A stretch of 64,000 bases of DNA from Bacillus cereus ATCC 14579 (GCF_000007825.1 NC_004722.1:4810001-4874000), one strand, 5' to 3'; positions 51,336-59,960 are shown, numbered from the stretch's first letter. Numbers and translations are program-made. Notes: generated by a model from the letters alone, not told the origin.

Positions 51336-52499
51336 TTAGCCTTCTACTATTTCAAACATATTTCCACTTACACAACTAATGAATAGTCCATTATTACCTG
51401 CCTCAATTGATACAATAAAATCTATTACAACAACATTTTTAGGGAGTTTAATTATATCTTTTACTTCACCACATTCAGCATCAAGTATTATCAATTCTAA
51501 ATTTGAAGTTGCAATGTAAATTTCTCCATCTTTATATAACAGAACCTCTGTAATATCATGTAGAGTAGTATTGTTCCAAAGCACTTTACCTGTTTGAATA
51601 TTAATACCACAAATTCTGCCTTCTCCTAAGGACAATACCATCATCTCTCCGATAAGAAATGGAGGCAATTCAATTTCAAAAGACATATTTACTTCATATA
51701 ACTTTTGACCGCTCTTATGATCATAACATTGTATTTGTCTACTTACCCCTTCATATCCATACTCAGTTCTTGTTAATAGTATTTTTGCTTCCTTTGATTC
51801 AATGCAAGAGTACCATACCTCATCAAAAGCTTTTTCAAAAATTAAGTTACAGCCTTCTTTTCCATATTCCCACTTTTGTAATACCTCCATTGCTACACAT
51901 ATAAAATGTTCATTAGTTAAAGTAACTGGTTCATTTGGATTACAATCTTCCATCATTTGTTTCCATCGTGTAGAAGCATCTAATAATTGAATGGCAATTG
52001 CAACATTACTATATGCATCAACTTCCCCATCTTCATCAAAAGGATTCCCTGCTAATACATAGTAATCTGGGCCAAGATGGCACTGCAATTTTTCTCCTCC
52101 GACTCGAACATTCTTTTCCCATACTTTTACTCCACTTTCAAGCTCTAATAAAACATTGTAGCCTTCTTGTGTAATAACTAGTAAACGTGGTAACTCTTCT
52201 CCCGTAGTTTTTACATCTTGTATAATATGCCCTTCTATTTCTAAATCCCATAGAAGCTCTCCACAACTTGATGAAATAGCATACAATTTCGCAATACTTT
52301 CTCCAAATCTATTTGCATGCCAAATAATTACGACACCATTCACAGTAATGCAATTACAATCTTCTACTATTGGAATACGGCACTGCCAAATCTCTTCTTT
52401 CGTTTCACTATCGAGTTTACGAATTCTGTGGTTATTTTCCTCTACATAAAAGATACTCTTTCTTATCATGAGATAGTACCGGAGTAAATATCGGTTCAA
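51336..52499 (-). CDS. PQQ-type beta-propeller protein (possibly the 3' half of a frameshifted gene)
   Basis: A 387-residue product with repeated propeller blades of the PQQ/YncE kind: IRKLDSETKEEIWQ, ELLWDLEIEG, ESGVKVWEKN, TGKVLWNNT and DAECGEVKDI. No signal peptide is present, so it appears cytosolic. The frame opens at TTG 52499 behind a GGGAGAGAGG string and overlaps the 3' end of the upstream gene by 68 nt. Adding one T to a TTTT run near 52450 would fuse both frames as DKKEYL-FYVEENNHRIRKLD. Either coupled genes or a split gene is possible. Confidence 0.65.
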   Translation of the reverse strand: MNRYLLRYYLMIRKSIFYVEENNHRIRKLDSETKEEIWQCRIPIVEDCNCITVNGVVIIWHANRFGESIAKLYAISSSCGELLWDLEIEGHIIQDVKTTGEELPRLLVITQEGYNVLLELESGVKVWEKNVRVGGEKLQCHLGPDYYVLAGNPFDEDGEVDAYSNVAIAIQLLDASTRWKQMMEDCNPNEPVTLTNEHFICVAMEVLQKWEYGKEGCNLIFEKAFDEVWYSCIESKEAKILLTRTEYGYEGVSRQIQCYDHKSGQKLYEVNMSFEIELPPFLIGEMMVLSLGEGRICGINIQTGKVLWNNTTLHDITEVLLYKDGEIYIATSNLELIILDAECGEVKDIIKLPKNVVVIDFIVSIEAGNNGLFISCVSGNMFEIVEG

Positions 52500-52995
52500 C
52501 CTCTCTCCCTTTTAAATACTTCCATTTTAATTCATACTTGTCACTTGTAGAATGATAAGTTCGATACATAATTTCGTCATTTCCATTTACAAGTTTAGGA
52601 ACAAATGGATCAATTTCTAACATTCTATGGTAAGCATCTTTGATTCGAAAAGAATCAACTCCACTCATGTAAATCTGCCCTATCTCCTTTTTAAGAAACG
52701 AAAAGAGTACTCGTAAAAATTGCTCGCTATCAACACTAGCTAACTTCTTGCCTCTCTGATTAATAATGAGAAACTCCCCATCTTTCTTCTTAAATTCCAT
52801 CTTTTTTTCATATTCATTTAAGAAAATTGTAGCGTCATCATATCTAAAGACCTCGATACAAGCGTCAAACAACTGACAAATCGGGTCTATTATGTCTGTT
52901 TTTTCTTGAAACACAATACTCTCATCTATACTAAGTACTATTTCTCCGACATTTTCTGTCGGCAGTTTATTTAGTTCGATTTGAAACTTTTTCAT
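52432..52995 (-). CDS. Protein of unknown function upstream of the propeller gene
   Basis: A 187-residue soluble protein with an acidic, Lys-rich mixed alpha/beta composition and no motif I recognise. The start ATG has a GGAGG site. Its C-terminus (TPVLSHDKKEYLL) reads smoothly into the propeller frame if one base is added, so it may be the N-terminal part of one larger protein of about 560 residues. No signal peptide is seen. Confidence 0.6.
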   Translation of the reverse strand: MKKFQIELNKLPTENVGEIVLSIDESIVFQEKTDIIDPICQLFDACIEVFRYDDATIFLNEYEKKMEFKKKDGEFLIINQRGKKLASVDSEQFLRVLFSFLKKEIGQIYMSGVDSFRIKDAYHRMLEIDPFVPKLVNGNDEIMYRTYHSTSDKYELKWKYLKGREVEPIFTPVLSHDKKEYLLCRGK

Positions 52996-53081
52996 TATTT
53001 CCTCCCTCTATTGCGTGTTATCTAAACTAACTATAATATATGACATAAGATTCTTAAAACTATTATTTGAGGTGACCGAAT

Positions 53082-53552
53082 ATGAAGAGTACAATTTGGG
53101 CAGACGATGACTATTTAAAACTAGCACCCATTAAAGATGAACTAATCAAAAAAGCAGAAGAAGTACTGAACGTAAAGCTTCCAGAATCATATATAACCCT
53201 TCTAAAAGAACAAAATGGGGGAACTCTTCGTCTCGATGTTCACCCTACTTCAAAGCCAAATTCTTGGGCAGACGATCACGTTAATGTATCTGGTTTATAT
53301 GGTATTTCTTTTAATGAAAATGAATCTAGTATTTTAGAGAGCCGCTATTTAATTCGAGAATGGGAAATGCCTGAGAATATCGTACTTTTATCTGGTGATG
53401 GACATACATGGATTGCATTAGACTATCGAAATGTAGCTGAAAATCCTCCAGTTATATTTATCGATAATGAGTTTGAGGAAATTATTGAATTAGCACCTAA
53501 CTTTGAAAGTTTCTTACAAAACTTAACTACTTATGAATATGACGAAGAATAA
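53082..53552 (+). CDS. SMI1/KNR4 (SUKH) family protein
   Basis: A 156-residue SUKH-fold protein with the family's KKAEEVLNVKLPESYITLLKEQNGG start and the later LLSGDGHTWIALDYR and PPVIFIDNE segments. SUKH proteins are frequent immunity proteins of polymorphic toxin systems; no toxin gene is visible nearby. It has a GAGGTGACC-type site and overlaps the next gene by 20 nt. Confidence 0.85.
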   Translation: MKSTIWADDDYLKLAPIKDELIKKAEEVLNVKLPESYITLLKEQNGGTLRLDVHPTSKPNSWADDHVNVSGLYGISFNENESSILESRYLIREWEMPENIVLLSGDGHTWIALDYRNVAENPPVIFIDNEFEEIIELAPNFESFLQNLTTYEYDEE

Positions 53553-54177
53553 GCCTGGCTCTAAAAAGGAGCAAGATTTTATTACAAATTTACACGCCAC
53601 TTTAAAACCACTCGGCTTTAAGAAAAAAAGACATACATTTTTCAAAGCTGAAAACGGATTTTATAAGCTCATTAACATACAAAAAAGCCAGTTTGGAGAT
53701 GATTTTTATATAAATATAGGAGTTCACCCTATCGGTCTCCCGCAGCTTATTACGAACCAATTACAAATAAAAGAAAACATTTCAATATTCGCTTGCATTC
53801 TACAAACAAGAATAGAGCCTATACATATCAAACAGAACCAGCTATTGCACAATGTTTCACATGAAACTATCAACATTCCGAATTACCTTTCTACTATTTT
53901 CGACTGGTTTCAAACGTGGGCATCTTATGAAAATTTAGTGGAAATAAATATACATTCCATTACTCCGGTACTAGCTGTCGTTCCAATATTAGAAGAAAAA
54001 GCGTTTCTACTTCTTACCTGTTTTTCTTTCTACAAATTAAAACAGTACGAACAAGCTAATCGCTACTTACAGCAATATTTACATTGCACCTTGCATCTGA
54101 ATACCGAGGAAAAAGAGCCCATATTCTTTCACGAAGTTGATATGTATATGAAAAAACTAGTAGAAAGTACAATGTAA
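53533..54177 (+). CDS. DUF4304 family protein
   Basis: A 214-residue soluble protein with a DUF4304 N-terminal domain (FITNLHATLKPLGFKKKRHTFFKAENGFYKLINIQKS region, shown here only as a landmark) and a helical C-terminus. DUF4304 members often lie among immunity genes. It starts inside the SUKH gene without a clear ribosome binding site (ATG 53533 or 53539), which suggests coupling. Its last residues, LVESTM, are encoded by the stem of the shared terminator. Confidence 0.75.
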   Translation: MNMTKNKPGSKKEQDFITNLHATLKPLGFKKKRHTFFKAENGFYKLINIQKSQFGDDFYINIGVHPIGLPQLITNQLQIKENISIFACILQTRIEPIHIKQNQLLHNVSHETINIPNYLSTIFDWFQTWASYENLVEINIHSITPVLAVVPILEEKAFLLLTCFSFYKLKQYEQANRYLQQYLHCTLHLNTEEKEPIFFHEVDMYMKKLVESTM

Positions 54178-54201
54178 TTTCACATTGTACTTTCTACTAG
54201 T
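54156..54201. terminator. Bidirectional hairpin encoding the C-termini of two convergent genes
   Basis: A perfect 20-bp inverted repeat (54156-54175 and 54182-54201) with a 6-nt loop. Read from the left it encodes LVESTM and TAA for the DUF4304 gene. Read from the right it encodes LVESTM and TGA for the leucine-rich-repeat gene. Confidence 0.88.
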
Positions 54202-54983
54202 GCTTTATATTCCTCTTGTAACTTTTTAAATCGTTCTTCATACTTTTGCATCTTCACAGTATCCGTTTTTGAATTAAGGACTGGCCTTCTTCTCCCAGTC
54301 ACCATTATATTTTTCCCATCTATTGCATCGTTCATATATACGTAAGGTTTAAAAGACTCGCATACCGTATATGGCAATGCTACAGAGAGTTTTGCATACT
54401 CTTCCACTTTAAATTGATTAGATAAGCTTAACTCCTTTAAATTTTTCAATTGCATTAACGGTTCTAATGAATCATCTTTAACCTTTAAATTCATCAAAGT
54501 AAGCTTTTGCAACTGCTGTAATTCAGCGAGCGGTTTTAAAGTTTGTACTTTCATCGCTGTATTTATTCCACCACCCATATAGAAGGTATTGAGTTGTGTG
54601 CACTTACTTAAAGCACTTAAATCTTCTAACTTAGAAAAATCATCAATTAGTAAGGATTTGAGTTTTTTATTATAATCAATATCCCATAACGTCTTCGCTT
54701 TTGTATTCCAGCACATATACAACTGTTGTAAATTGGACAATTTCTGAAGGCTACTTAAATCCTCAACCCTCATTTTGTAAACGTATAATATATCGGGACA
54801 AACATACGTAAGAATATGATCAAACTGCTTTTGATTTACTGTGAACATCCATAATTTTTTAACTTTAAAAGATGCTAGTCGTTCTATATTTTTTGTTTTC
54901 CCCTCAATCGCTACTTCTTCTAAATCACCAGCTATACCTGCTAAGTCTTTCATAATCTTCGGCTGATCACCAATCGGAAACAT
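54180..54983 (-). CDS. Leucine-rich repeat protein
   Basis: A 267-residue cytosolic protein with at least five leucine-rich-type repeats between about residues 70 and 195 (LSSLQKLSNLQQLYM, LSALSKCTQLNTFYM, LKPLAELQQLQKLTLM, LEPLMQLKNLKELSLS). A helical Lys/Glu-rich C-terminus follows. LRR proteins mediate protein-protein contacts; the partner is unknown. The C-terminal LVESTM comes from the terminator stem. It lies 9 nt downstream of the next gene, so the two form an operon. Confidence 0.75.
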   Translation of the reverse strand: MFPIGDQPKIMKDLAGIAGDLEEVAIEGKTKNIERLASFKVKKLWMFTVNQKQFDHILTYVCPDILYVYKMRVEDLSSLQKLSNLQQLYMCWNTKAKTLWDIDYNKKLKSLLIDDFSKLEDLSALSKCTQLNTFYMGGGINTAMKVQTLKPLAELQQLQKLTLMNLKVKDDSLEPLMQLKNLKELSLSNQFKVEEYAKLSVALPYTVCESFKPYVYMNDAIDGKNIMVTGRRRPVLNSKTDTVKMQKYEERFKKLQEEYKALVESTM

Positions 54984-54992
54984 GTTATCCCC

Positions 54993-55661
54993 CTACAACT
55001 CCCAAGTAATATTCATTTCTTCAAATGAATCCTTACTAACTTCCAATCCTTCGCTATCTTCCGTTCCAATCATTGCTACTTCTTCTTTAGACAACTTAAT
55101 TTCCTCATTTGGACTTTGGATTTTTTTCTTATACATGAGTTGTAAAAGCTCTATTTGTTCCTCTGTCAGTTCATACTCTTCTTCTAGTCTTTCTATTGCT
55201 GATTCTGTATCAAGTAATGGAATTTCTAATAAGAATCCGCCGTGCTCTTCCATCTCTTCAAATGAATCAATTGAATACGCACCGCTATCCTCAATCCAAA
55301 ATGCAGTTGTAATAAAAGGAACTGTTTCACCTTCTACTTCTTCTAATACATATTGAAGTGCTTCTTCTTTCGCAATATCTATTACTTCCGAAGGTGCCCC
55401 TTCAAAATAATTTTTCGCATCAATCCACTCATCAATTCTCTCACTATTCACATCTTGAAGACATACAATCGTGTAATTCGGATGAAACGTAATTGTCCCT
55501 TGTCCGCCTTGGCTATCTTGCATACTATAGTTAAATCCATCCCATGAACTTTCATGTGAGAAATCTGGACAATGCGCTACATTAATTGCATGGGCAATCG
55601 ACTTTAAAACGCATCCTTTCCATAATTGTTCTCTATCTATATGTAATTTATATTTACTCAT
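54993..55661 (-). CDS. Acidic protein of unknown function
   Basis: A 222-residue strongly acidic soluble protein; the C-terminal third has many Glu. The N-terminal half contains GTITFHPNYTIVCLQD and a Cys-containing start (LWKGCVLKSIAHAINVAHCPDF). No family is recognised. The start follows GGGGGAAG. It is in an operon with the leucine-rich-repeat gene and sits within the island of immunity-like genes. Confidence 0.65.
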   Translation of the reverse strand: MSKYKLHIDREQLWKGCVLKSIAHAINVAHCPDFSHESSWDGFNYSMQDSQGGQGTITFHPNYTIVCLQDVNSERIDEWIDAKNYFEGAPSEVIDIAKEEALQYVLEEVEGETVPFITTAFWIEDSGAYSIDSFEEMEEHGGFLLEIPLLDTESAIERLEEEYELTEEQIELLQLMYKKKIQSPNEEIKLSKEEVAMIGTEDSEGLEVSKDSFEEMNITWEL

Positions 55662-55784
55662 CATCTTCCCCCATGCGCATATTTTTTTCTATTATCTTTC
55701 CTCTACACAATACTTGTAAATACTTTTCTATCTACTACAAAATAAAAAAGACAATACACCCCACTGTATTGTCCATTTTCTTCC

Positions 55785-56579
55785 CTACCATTTCTCTCTA
55801 CACGTCTCAATTAAATGCAGTAAGTACCTCTTCGTCATATCTGCCCTTCTCCACCTTGAGAGCATTCTCTTTTCTTTTGGATTGTGCCGTATTCTCGCTA
55901 CTTCTTTTAATAAGAGCTCCCATTCTTCCGCTGAACGTTCTGACAAGTATTGCAATCCTCTATCTTTTGAAACGATTGTTTTATAATCTAGTGTATATAA
56001 AATGCGTCCCATCGTAACGACAGCTGATTCTACCCACTCTTCTATAAAAAATAAATATGGCTTCTTCGCCTTTTCACTCCAGTACTGTTCTACGTTGTAT
56101 TTCATCGTATTTACTACATCATTCCATTGTATTTGCAGCGGAAGATCTTCTGCTTCTTTTCCTGTAACTGTAATGCCTTGATTTTTCAACGTCCACCATG
56201 TGACCGCATTAATGTCCCAATGACCAACATTAGCTTTACCATCTGCACAATACACGTACTCGTTCATTTCATCATTGTATTTCCCTAAGTCAGCAAGCGG
56301 AATATACATACCGTCCATTCTTTTACCTAGCGTATTGTCACTAAGTTTCTTATGTAGTTCCACAAGCTGCTGTTTTTCAGCTTCATTCACGGAATCATTT
56401 ATCACTGTAACAAAATCAACATCGCTCGTTTCCTTATGAAATGCACCTAGTGCGATGGATCCGTAAATATATACCCCGACTATTTTTTCATCCAAAAAAA
56501 TTTCTTTTAATTCTACTGTGTACCGCTCCATTAACTGTTGTACTTCCGTTGGTAACGCATGCTTCACTCCATTTTTCAT
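55785..56579 (-). CDS. AadA-like nucleotidyltransferase (DUF4111)
   Basis: A 264-residue nucleotidyltransferase. The active-site motif is YGSIALGAFHKETSDVDFVTV (GS...D-x-D) at about residues 37-57, and the C-terminal DUF4111 helical domain includes LTMKYNVEQYW-type helices and SRWRRADMTKRYL. This is the layout of ANT(3'')/ANT(9) aminoglycoside adenylyltransferases, but chromosomal homologues need not confer resistance. The start at 56579 follows GGAGGGATAG; the frame to 56618 is leader. Confidence 0.82.
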   Translation of the reverse strand: MKNGVKHALPTEVQQLMERYTVELKEIFLDEKIVGVYIYGSIALGAFHKETSDVDFVTVINDSVNEAEKQQLVELHKKLSDNTLGKRMDGMYIPLADLGKYNDEMNEYVYCADGKANVGHWDINAVTWWTLKNQGITVTGKEAEDLPLQIQWNDVVNTMKYNVEQYWSEKAKKPYLFFIEEWVESAVVTMGRILYTLDYKTIVSKDRGLQYLSERSAEEWELLLKEVARIRHNPKEKRMLSRWRRADMTKRYLLHLIETCREKW

Positions 56580-56595
56580 ATCTATCCCTCCAATA

Positions 56596-56626
56596 AAAAA
56601 GCCTTTGCAAATTCGCAAAGACTTCT
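56596..56626 (-). terminator. Terminator of yuzD
   Basis: AAGTCTTTGCGAA / TTTGCAAAGGCTTTTTT hairpin on the minus strand with one mismatch and a T run. Confidence 0.75.
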
Positions 56627-56630
56627 TGTT

Positions 56631-56939
56631 TTATAAATATTTCTCGATTTCTTCATAAACATCCTTCAAACGAGGATTTCCTTCTCCAACAATTTCTCCA
56701 TTTACAAGAACGACCGGATAAAATAAATCTTCTTCCACTATGCGCTCAGCGAATGCTTTTTTATCCGCATCTTCTTGTTCTTCTTGGAAATCAATATACT
56801 CGAAATTAAATTTATTTTCTTGTCCTTCATATTTACGACCAATTGCCGCTTGTAACCATTCAAACGTTTCTGTTGAAGATGGCATTCCGACGCAGCTCGC
56901 ACAAATTACTTTCGTCCCATACACTTGCACATTAACCAT
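56631..56939 (-). CDS. yuzD: YuzD-like DUF1462 protein
   Basis: A 102-residue thioredoxin-like protein. It has a CASC motif near the N-terminus (VICASCVGMPSS) followed by helix ETFEWLQAAIGRKY, and LFYPVVLVNGEIVGEGNPRL with the cis-Pro-like region of the fold. DUF1462 has no proven function; its place beside the NifU-type yutI suggests Fe-S or redox work. The start at 56939 is set by GGGGGAGAAG. It is divergent from yutI. Confidence 0.85.
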   Translation of the reverse strand: MVNVQVYGTKVICASCVGMPSSTETFEWLQAAIGRKYEGQENKFNFEYIDFQEEQEDADKKAFAERIVEEDLFYPVVLVNGEIVGEGNPRLKDVYEEIEKYL

Positions 56940-57134
56940 TTCTTCTCCCCCACTTCTTGTCCCAACAGTATATTCAGATGTCTTATTACATAAGCACATC
57001 ATTTTACAAACTTATTCCATACCCCTATACTGAAAAAACACGATACAATATTTCGACAATAAAACAAGAAGAGAAAAAATAGATTTTCCCCTCTATCTTG
57101 ATTATAATAAAACTGATGAAAGGAGTCGATAAAA

Positions 57135-57371
57135 ATGGAAAACCCACATATGCAAGAACAAGTATTAGAAGTATTAGATAAATTACGTCCATTCTTACTT
57201 CGCGATGGCGGAGACGTTGAATTAGTAGACATTGAAGAAGGTATCGTAAAACTACGCCTTATGGGTGCATGCGGAAGCTGCCCAAGTTCTACAATCACAC
57301 TAAAAGCTGGTATCGAGCGCGCGTTACTTGAAGAAGTACCAGGCGTTATCGAAGTAGAACAAGTATTTTAA
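57135..57371 (+). CDS. yutI: NifU C-terminal domain Fe-S scaffold, YutI-like
   Basis: A 78-residue NifU-type scaffold with the cluster-binding CGSCPSS motif in LMGACGSCPSSTITLKAG, and LRPFLLRDGGDVELVD at the start. It assembles or transfers Fe-S clusters and complements the A-type carrier YutM in this window. It has a GAAAGGAG site. Confidence 0.92.
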   Translation: MENPHMQEQVLEVLDKLRPFLLRDGGDVELVDIEEGIVKLRLMGACGSCPSSTITLKAGIERALLEEVPGVIEVEQVF

Positions 57372-57407
57372 TTAAAAGCGGAAGCGGCTCGTTCAAAGTC
57401 ACTTGCT

Positions 57408-57438
57408 AAAAGGAGACCAAATTCGGTCTCCTTTTTTT
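57408..57438 (+). terminator. Terminator of yutI
   Basis: AAAAGGAGACC / GGTCTCCTTTTTTT hairpin with a short loop. Confidence 0.9.
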
Positions 57439-57566
57439 ATTCAAATCACATTTATCCGTTAACATCATAAAACAAAATTGGAAATCCTTCTCAAAAAATG
57501 CGATAATTAATACTATATAGTGAATCGTTCACACATATACAGTAAAAAAACATAGGGGGACGACAG

Positions 57567-57782
57567 ATGCCAAAAATGGGGAACACTTTTGTAACAATCC
57601 AAGAACTAGAAAAGAAAAAAGAGTATTTACTAGGCCTTTCATCCGTTATACCAACATGGAATACAAGCTATCAATTTTTATTTAAAGAAATCCAGCAAGA
57701 ATTATTGGGTAAAGTAAATGAAAAGCTCGAAAGGCATCAATTCGTTTTAAATATATGTACAGATCAGCAGGTAGGGGCATAA
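57567..57782 (+). CDS. Small protein of unknown function
   Basis: A 71-residue soluble helical protein (QELEKKKEYLLGLS and FLFKEIQQELLGKVNEKLERHQF). A GGGGGACG site precedes the ATG by about 5 nt, and a terminator follows, so it looks like a real single-gene unit. No family is recognised. Confidence 0.65.
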   Translation: MPKMGNTFVTIQELEKKKEYLLGLSSVIPTWNTSYQFLFKEIQQELLGKVNEKLERHQFVLNICTDQQVGA

Positions 57783-57807
57783 TGTATTACATAAAATTGT
57801 GGTATAT

Positions 57808-57840
57808 AAAAAAGAGACCTCACTCGGTCTCTTTTTTATA
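57808..57840. terminator. Bidirectional terminator before yutH
   Basis: AAAAAAGAGACC / GGTCTCTTTTTTA hairpin between convergent genes. Confidence 0.88.
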
Positions 57841-57843
57841 TTT

Positions 57844-58845
57844 TTAAGATAACCAATCTAATTTTCTAATCCCGAGCTTATCTACTGGTAAACGAAGTGA
57901 GCCATAAAAGTGCTTCATAAATTGCTCTGAGCGGTTCACATCGTGTAAAATGGCTTCTAAGCGATCTCTATATATGCTTTTTTGTTCTTCGTTTCCAGTT
58001 TGATAATATCGTTCGACCGTTTCAAAATAGTGAAGCGGGAACAGGAGCCTTGCAAATAATAAACGCCAACCAAATGAGGACAGCGAGTAATTCCGTTCAT
58101 AATCTGTAACAAATTGAACGATTGTTTGATCCCAGTCTTTCTTTTTTTCAATCATCATATAGCGAATCCATTCTGCTATATCTCGAGTTGGGTGATCATA
58201 CACCCAATCAAAAGGAAGTTTGAGACGCTTCGTTTGATGCCATAATAAAGGTGTGAATCGTTCTTGGCAAATTGTCGCTGCATCCGTTAGTTGCGGCGTA
58301 TCATCCATTTCTGTATCAACAACATATTGAATGGCATTTTCTGCAACTCCTAAGTAATACGGGAAGGATTCAATAAACAATTGATCGAATACGTCTGTAG
58401 GGTGGTTCATCACTTGTGATTGCCAAAACTTTTCTAACTGATCGAGTCTCTTTTCCCATAACGCTTTCCATTCACCAATGCGGCTTAATTGCTCGATTTC
58501 TTCTGGAAAGAATGCACCTCGTTTATGGAATATAGAAAGTTCACTCCCTAATGACGTAGCATGTCGTTCTAACGCTCGCATACCTTTTAATAAGCAGTAA
58601 TTTTGTTCTTCTATCTCACTTACATAGTAGCCGTGTATAGTTGGAACGAAAGTCGCTACAGTTATATCCCCTTGCTGGTTCATATAGTCACTGAGCTTTT
58701 TCATCTCTACAAGTACTTCTTCCTCCATTTCTCCAATTGGAACAAGTACATAAATTTTGTTGCGAATCCAAAAGCTTTTATAGGGGCCAAGGGGGATTAA
58801 TTCTTTAACATGCATGTGATAATGCTCATAAATATGCTGAATCAT
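57844..58845 (-). CDS. yutH: Spore coat-associated protein YutH
   Basis: A 333-residue protein of the YutH/CotS-like kinase-fold family. It shows an N-terminal lobe (IPLGPYKSFWIRNKIYVLVP), the linker ALERHATSLGSEL and a long helical C-terminal lobe with LPFDWVYDHPTRDIAEWIRYM in the catalytic-loop position. Typical kinase residues are degenerate. B. subtilis YutH is a spore coat protein. The start at 58845 follows AGGTGG by 8 nt; the GTG at 58857 is part of the site. Confidence 0.85.
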   Translation of the reverse strand: MIQHIYEHYHMHVKELIPLGPYKSFWIRNKIYVLVPIGEMEEEVLVEMKKLSDYMNQQGDITVATFVPTIHGYYVSEIEEQNYCLLKGMRALERHATSLGSELSIFHKRGAFFPEEIEQLSRIGEWKALWEKRLDQLEKFWQSQVMNHPTDVFDQLFIESFPYYLGVAENAIQYVVDTEMDDTPQLTDAATICQERFTPLLWHQTKRLKLPFDWVYDHPTRDIAEWIRYMMIEKKKDWDQTIVQFVTDYERNYSLSSFGWRLLFARLLFPLHYFETVERYYQTGNEEQKSIYRDRLEAILHDVNRSEQFMKHFYGSLRLPVDKLGIRKLDWLS

Positions 58846-58965
58846 CGCAGTCGCCACCTATGGTTTTTCTTTATATATATGAGCTTGTGCTCGCCTTTCA
58901 TTCCTATGCACATGATAAAGCAACGAAACGTATACAAATACTAAAAAGAAAAAAAGGTGATAAAC

Positions 58966-59457
58966 ATGAAAGAATCAAATCAACTACAAGAAAGAGCATT
59001 ACAACTATTACAAGAACGTGGTGTAACAATTGACGATATTGCTGAACTTGTTCATTTTCTTCAAAAAAAATATCATCCAAATTTAGAGATGTCAGAATGC
59101 CGTTACAATGTAGAACGTGTACTATCAAAACGTGAAGTACAAAACGCACTGATTACTGGTATCGAGCTTGATGTCCTTGCTGAAAAGGGAATGCTAAGTG
59201 AACCGTTACAAGATATTGTAAAACGTGATGAAGGCTTATACGGAATTGATGAAGTTATCGCACTTTCTATCGTAAACGTGTACGGCTCTATCGGTTTCAC
59301 GAACTTTGGATATATTGATAAATTAAAACCTGGTATTTTAGAATACTTAAATGATAAATCAACTGGAAAGGTGCATACATTCCTTGATGATATCGTTGGC
59401 GGAATCGCTGCCGCTGCTTCAAGCCGTTTAGCGCACCGAGCTGAGCACTCAGAATAA
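58966..59457 (+). CDS. yutG: PgpA-related protein YutG
   Basis: A 163-residue protein with the phosphatidylglycerophosphatase A-related core: VQNALITGIELDVLAEKG, DEVIALSIVNVYGSIGFTNFGYIDK and TFLDDIVGGIAAAASSRLAHR. Unlike membrane-bound PgpA it has no strong transmembrane helices. The enzymatic role is unproved. The start at 58966 follows AAAGGTGAT. Confidence 0.85.
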   Translation: MKESNQLQERALQLLQERGVTIDDIAELVHFLQKKYHPNLEMSECRYNVERVLSKREVQNALITGIELDVLAEKGMLSEPLQDIVKRDEGLYGIDEVIALSIVNVYGSIGFTNFGYIDKLKPGILEYLNDKSTGKVHTFLDDIVGGIAAAASSRLAHRAEHSE

Positions 59458-59468
59458 TAATGTTTTCT

Positions 59469-59497
59469 AGGCCGTCAGTTTCATGCTGACGGCCTTT
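59469..59497. terminator. Terminator between yutG and the GNAT gene
   Basis: AGGCCGTCAG / CTGACGGCCT hairpin followed by TT. It lies across the 3' end and stop codon of the convergent GNAT gene. Confidence 0.8.
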
Positions 59498-59960
59498 CGT
59501 ATTCCATAAGCATAAATTCTCTTCCGCGGCTCAAAAAAATAATCCCTTGTTTAAATCCGATATTTTTATATAACGTAATCGCTCTTGTATTAAATGTTGC
59601 TACGCTTAATCGAAACATTTTTGCATTAAACTCTTTCGTGGCAAACGCTATTCCAGCTTGGAAGAATTCTTTCCCTATTCCCTTCCCAGTTAACGCCGGC
59701 TTCATGCCAAGTCCGATATCAATCACATCTTCTCCACCATATAAATTAGCATCTCTTCCACCTGGCACTTGTGCATTTGCTCCAAAACAAAAATAACCGA
59801 TGAGGTCTCCTTGATCGTCACAACAGCCATAATACGTTCCATCTAATAGCTCTTCTATTACTTCTTTCTCGCCTGAAAAACTATATAAACTATAAGGTTC
59901 CTCGTACGTCCACGTATTTATCTCCATCGCTTCTTCTTTTGTTAACACATGTATATCCAA
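59481..59960 (-). CDS. GNAT-family N-acetyltransferase
   Basis: A 159-residue GNAT acetyltransferase. The acetyl-CoA site is seen as IGLGMKPALTGKGIGKEFFQAGI (R/Q-x2-G-x-G/A variant), with FRLSVATFNTRAITLYKNIGFKQ as motif B. The substrate is unknown. The TTG at 59960 is preferred as start (AAGGAG 8 nt upstream); the GTG at 59969 is too close to that site. Confidence 0.82.
   Translation of the reverse strand: MDIHVLTKEEAMEINTWTYEEPYSLYSFSGEKEVIEELLDGTYYGCCDDQGDLIGYFCFGANAQVPGGRDANLYGGEDVIDIGLGMKPALTGKGIGKEFFQAGIAFATKEFNAKMFRLSVATFNTRAITLYKNIGFKQGIIFLSRGREFMLMEYERPSA

Noticed and set aside
54156..54201. Shared C-terminal LVESTM as evidence that the DUF4304 and leucine-rich-repeat proteins are related
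   Set aside because: The identity stops exactly at the ends of the inverted repeat; the rest of the proteins are unrelated.
55785..56579. AadA-like gene as an acquired resistance gene
   Set aside because: No integron, transposon or IS sequence flanks it and its base composition is like its neighbours, so it is more likely a resident chromosomal homologue.
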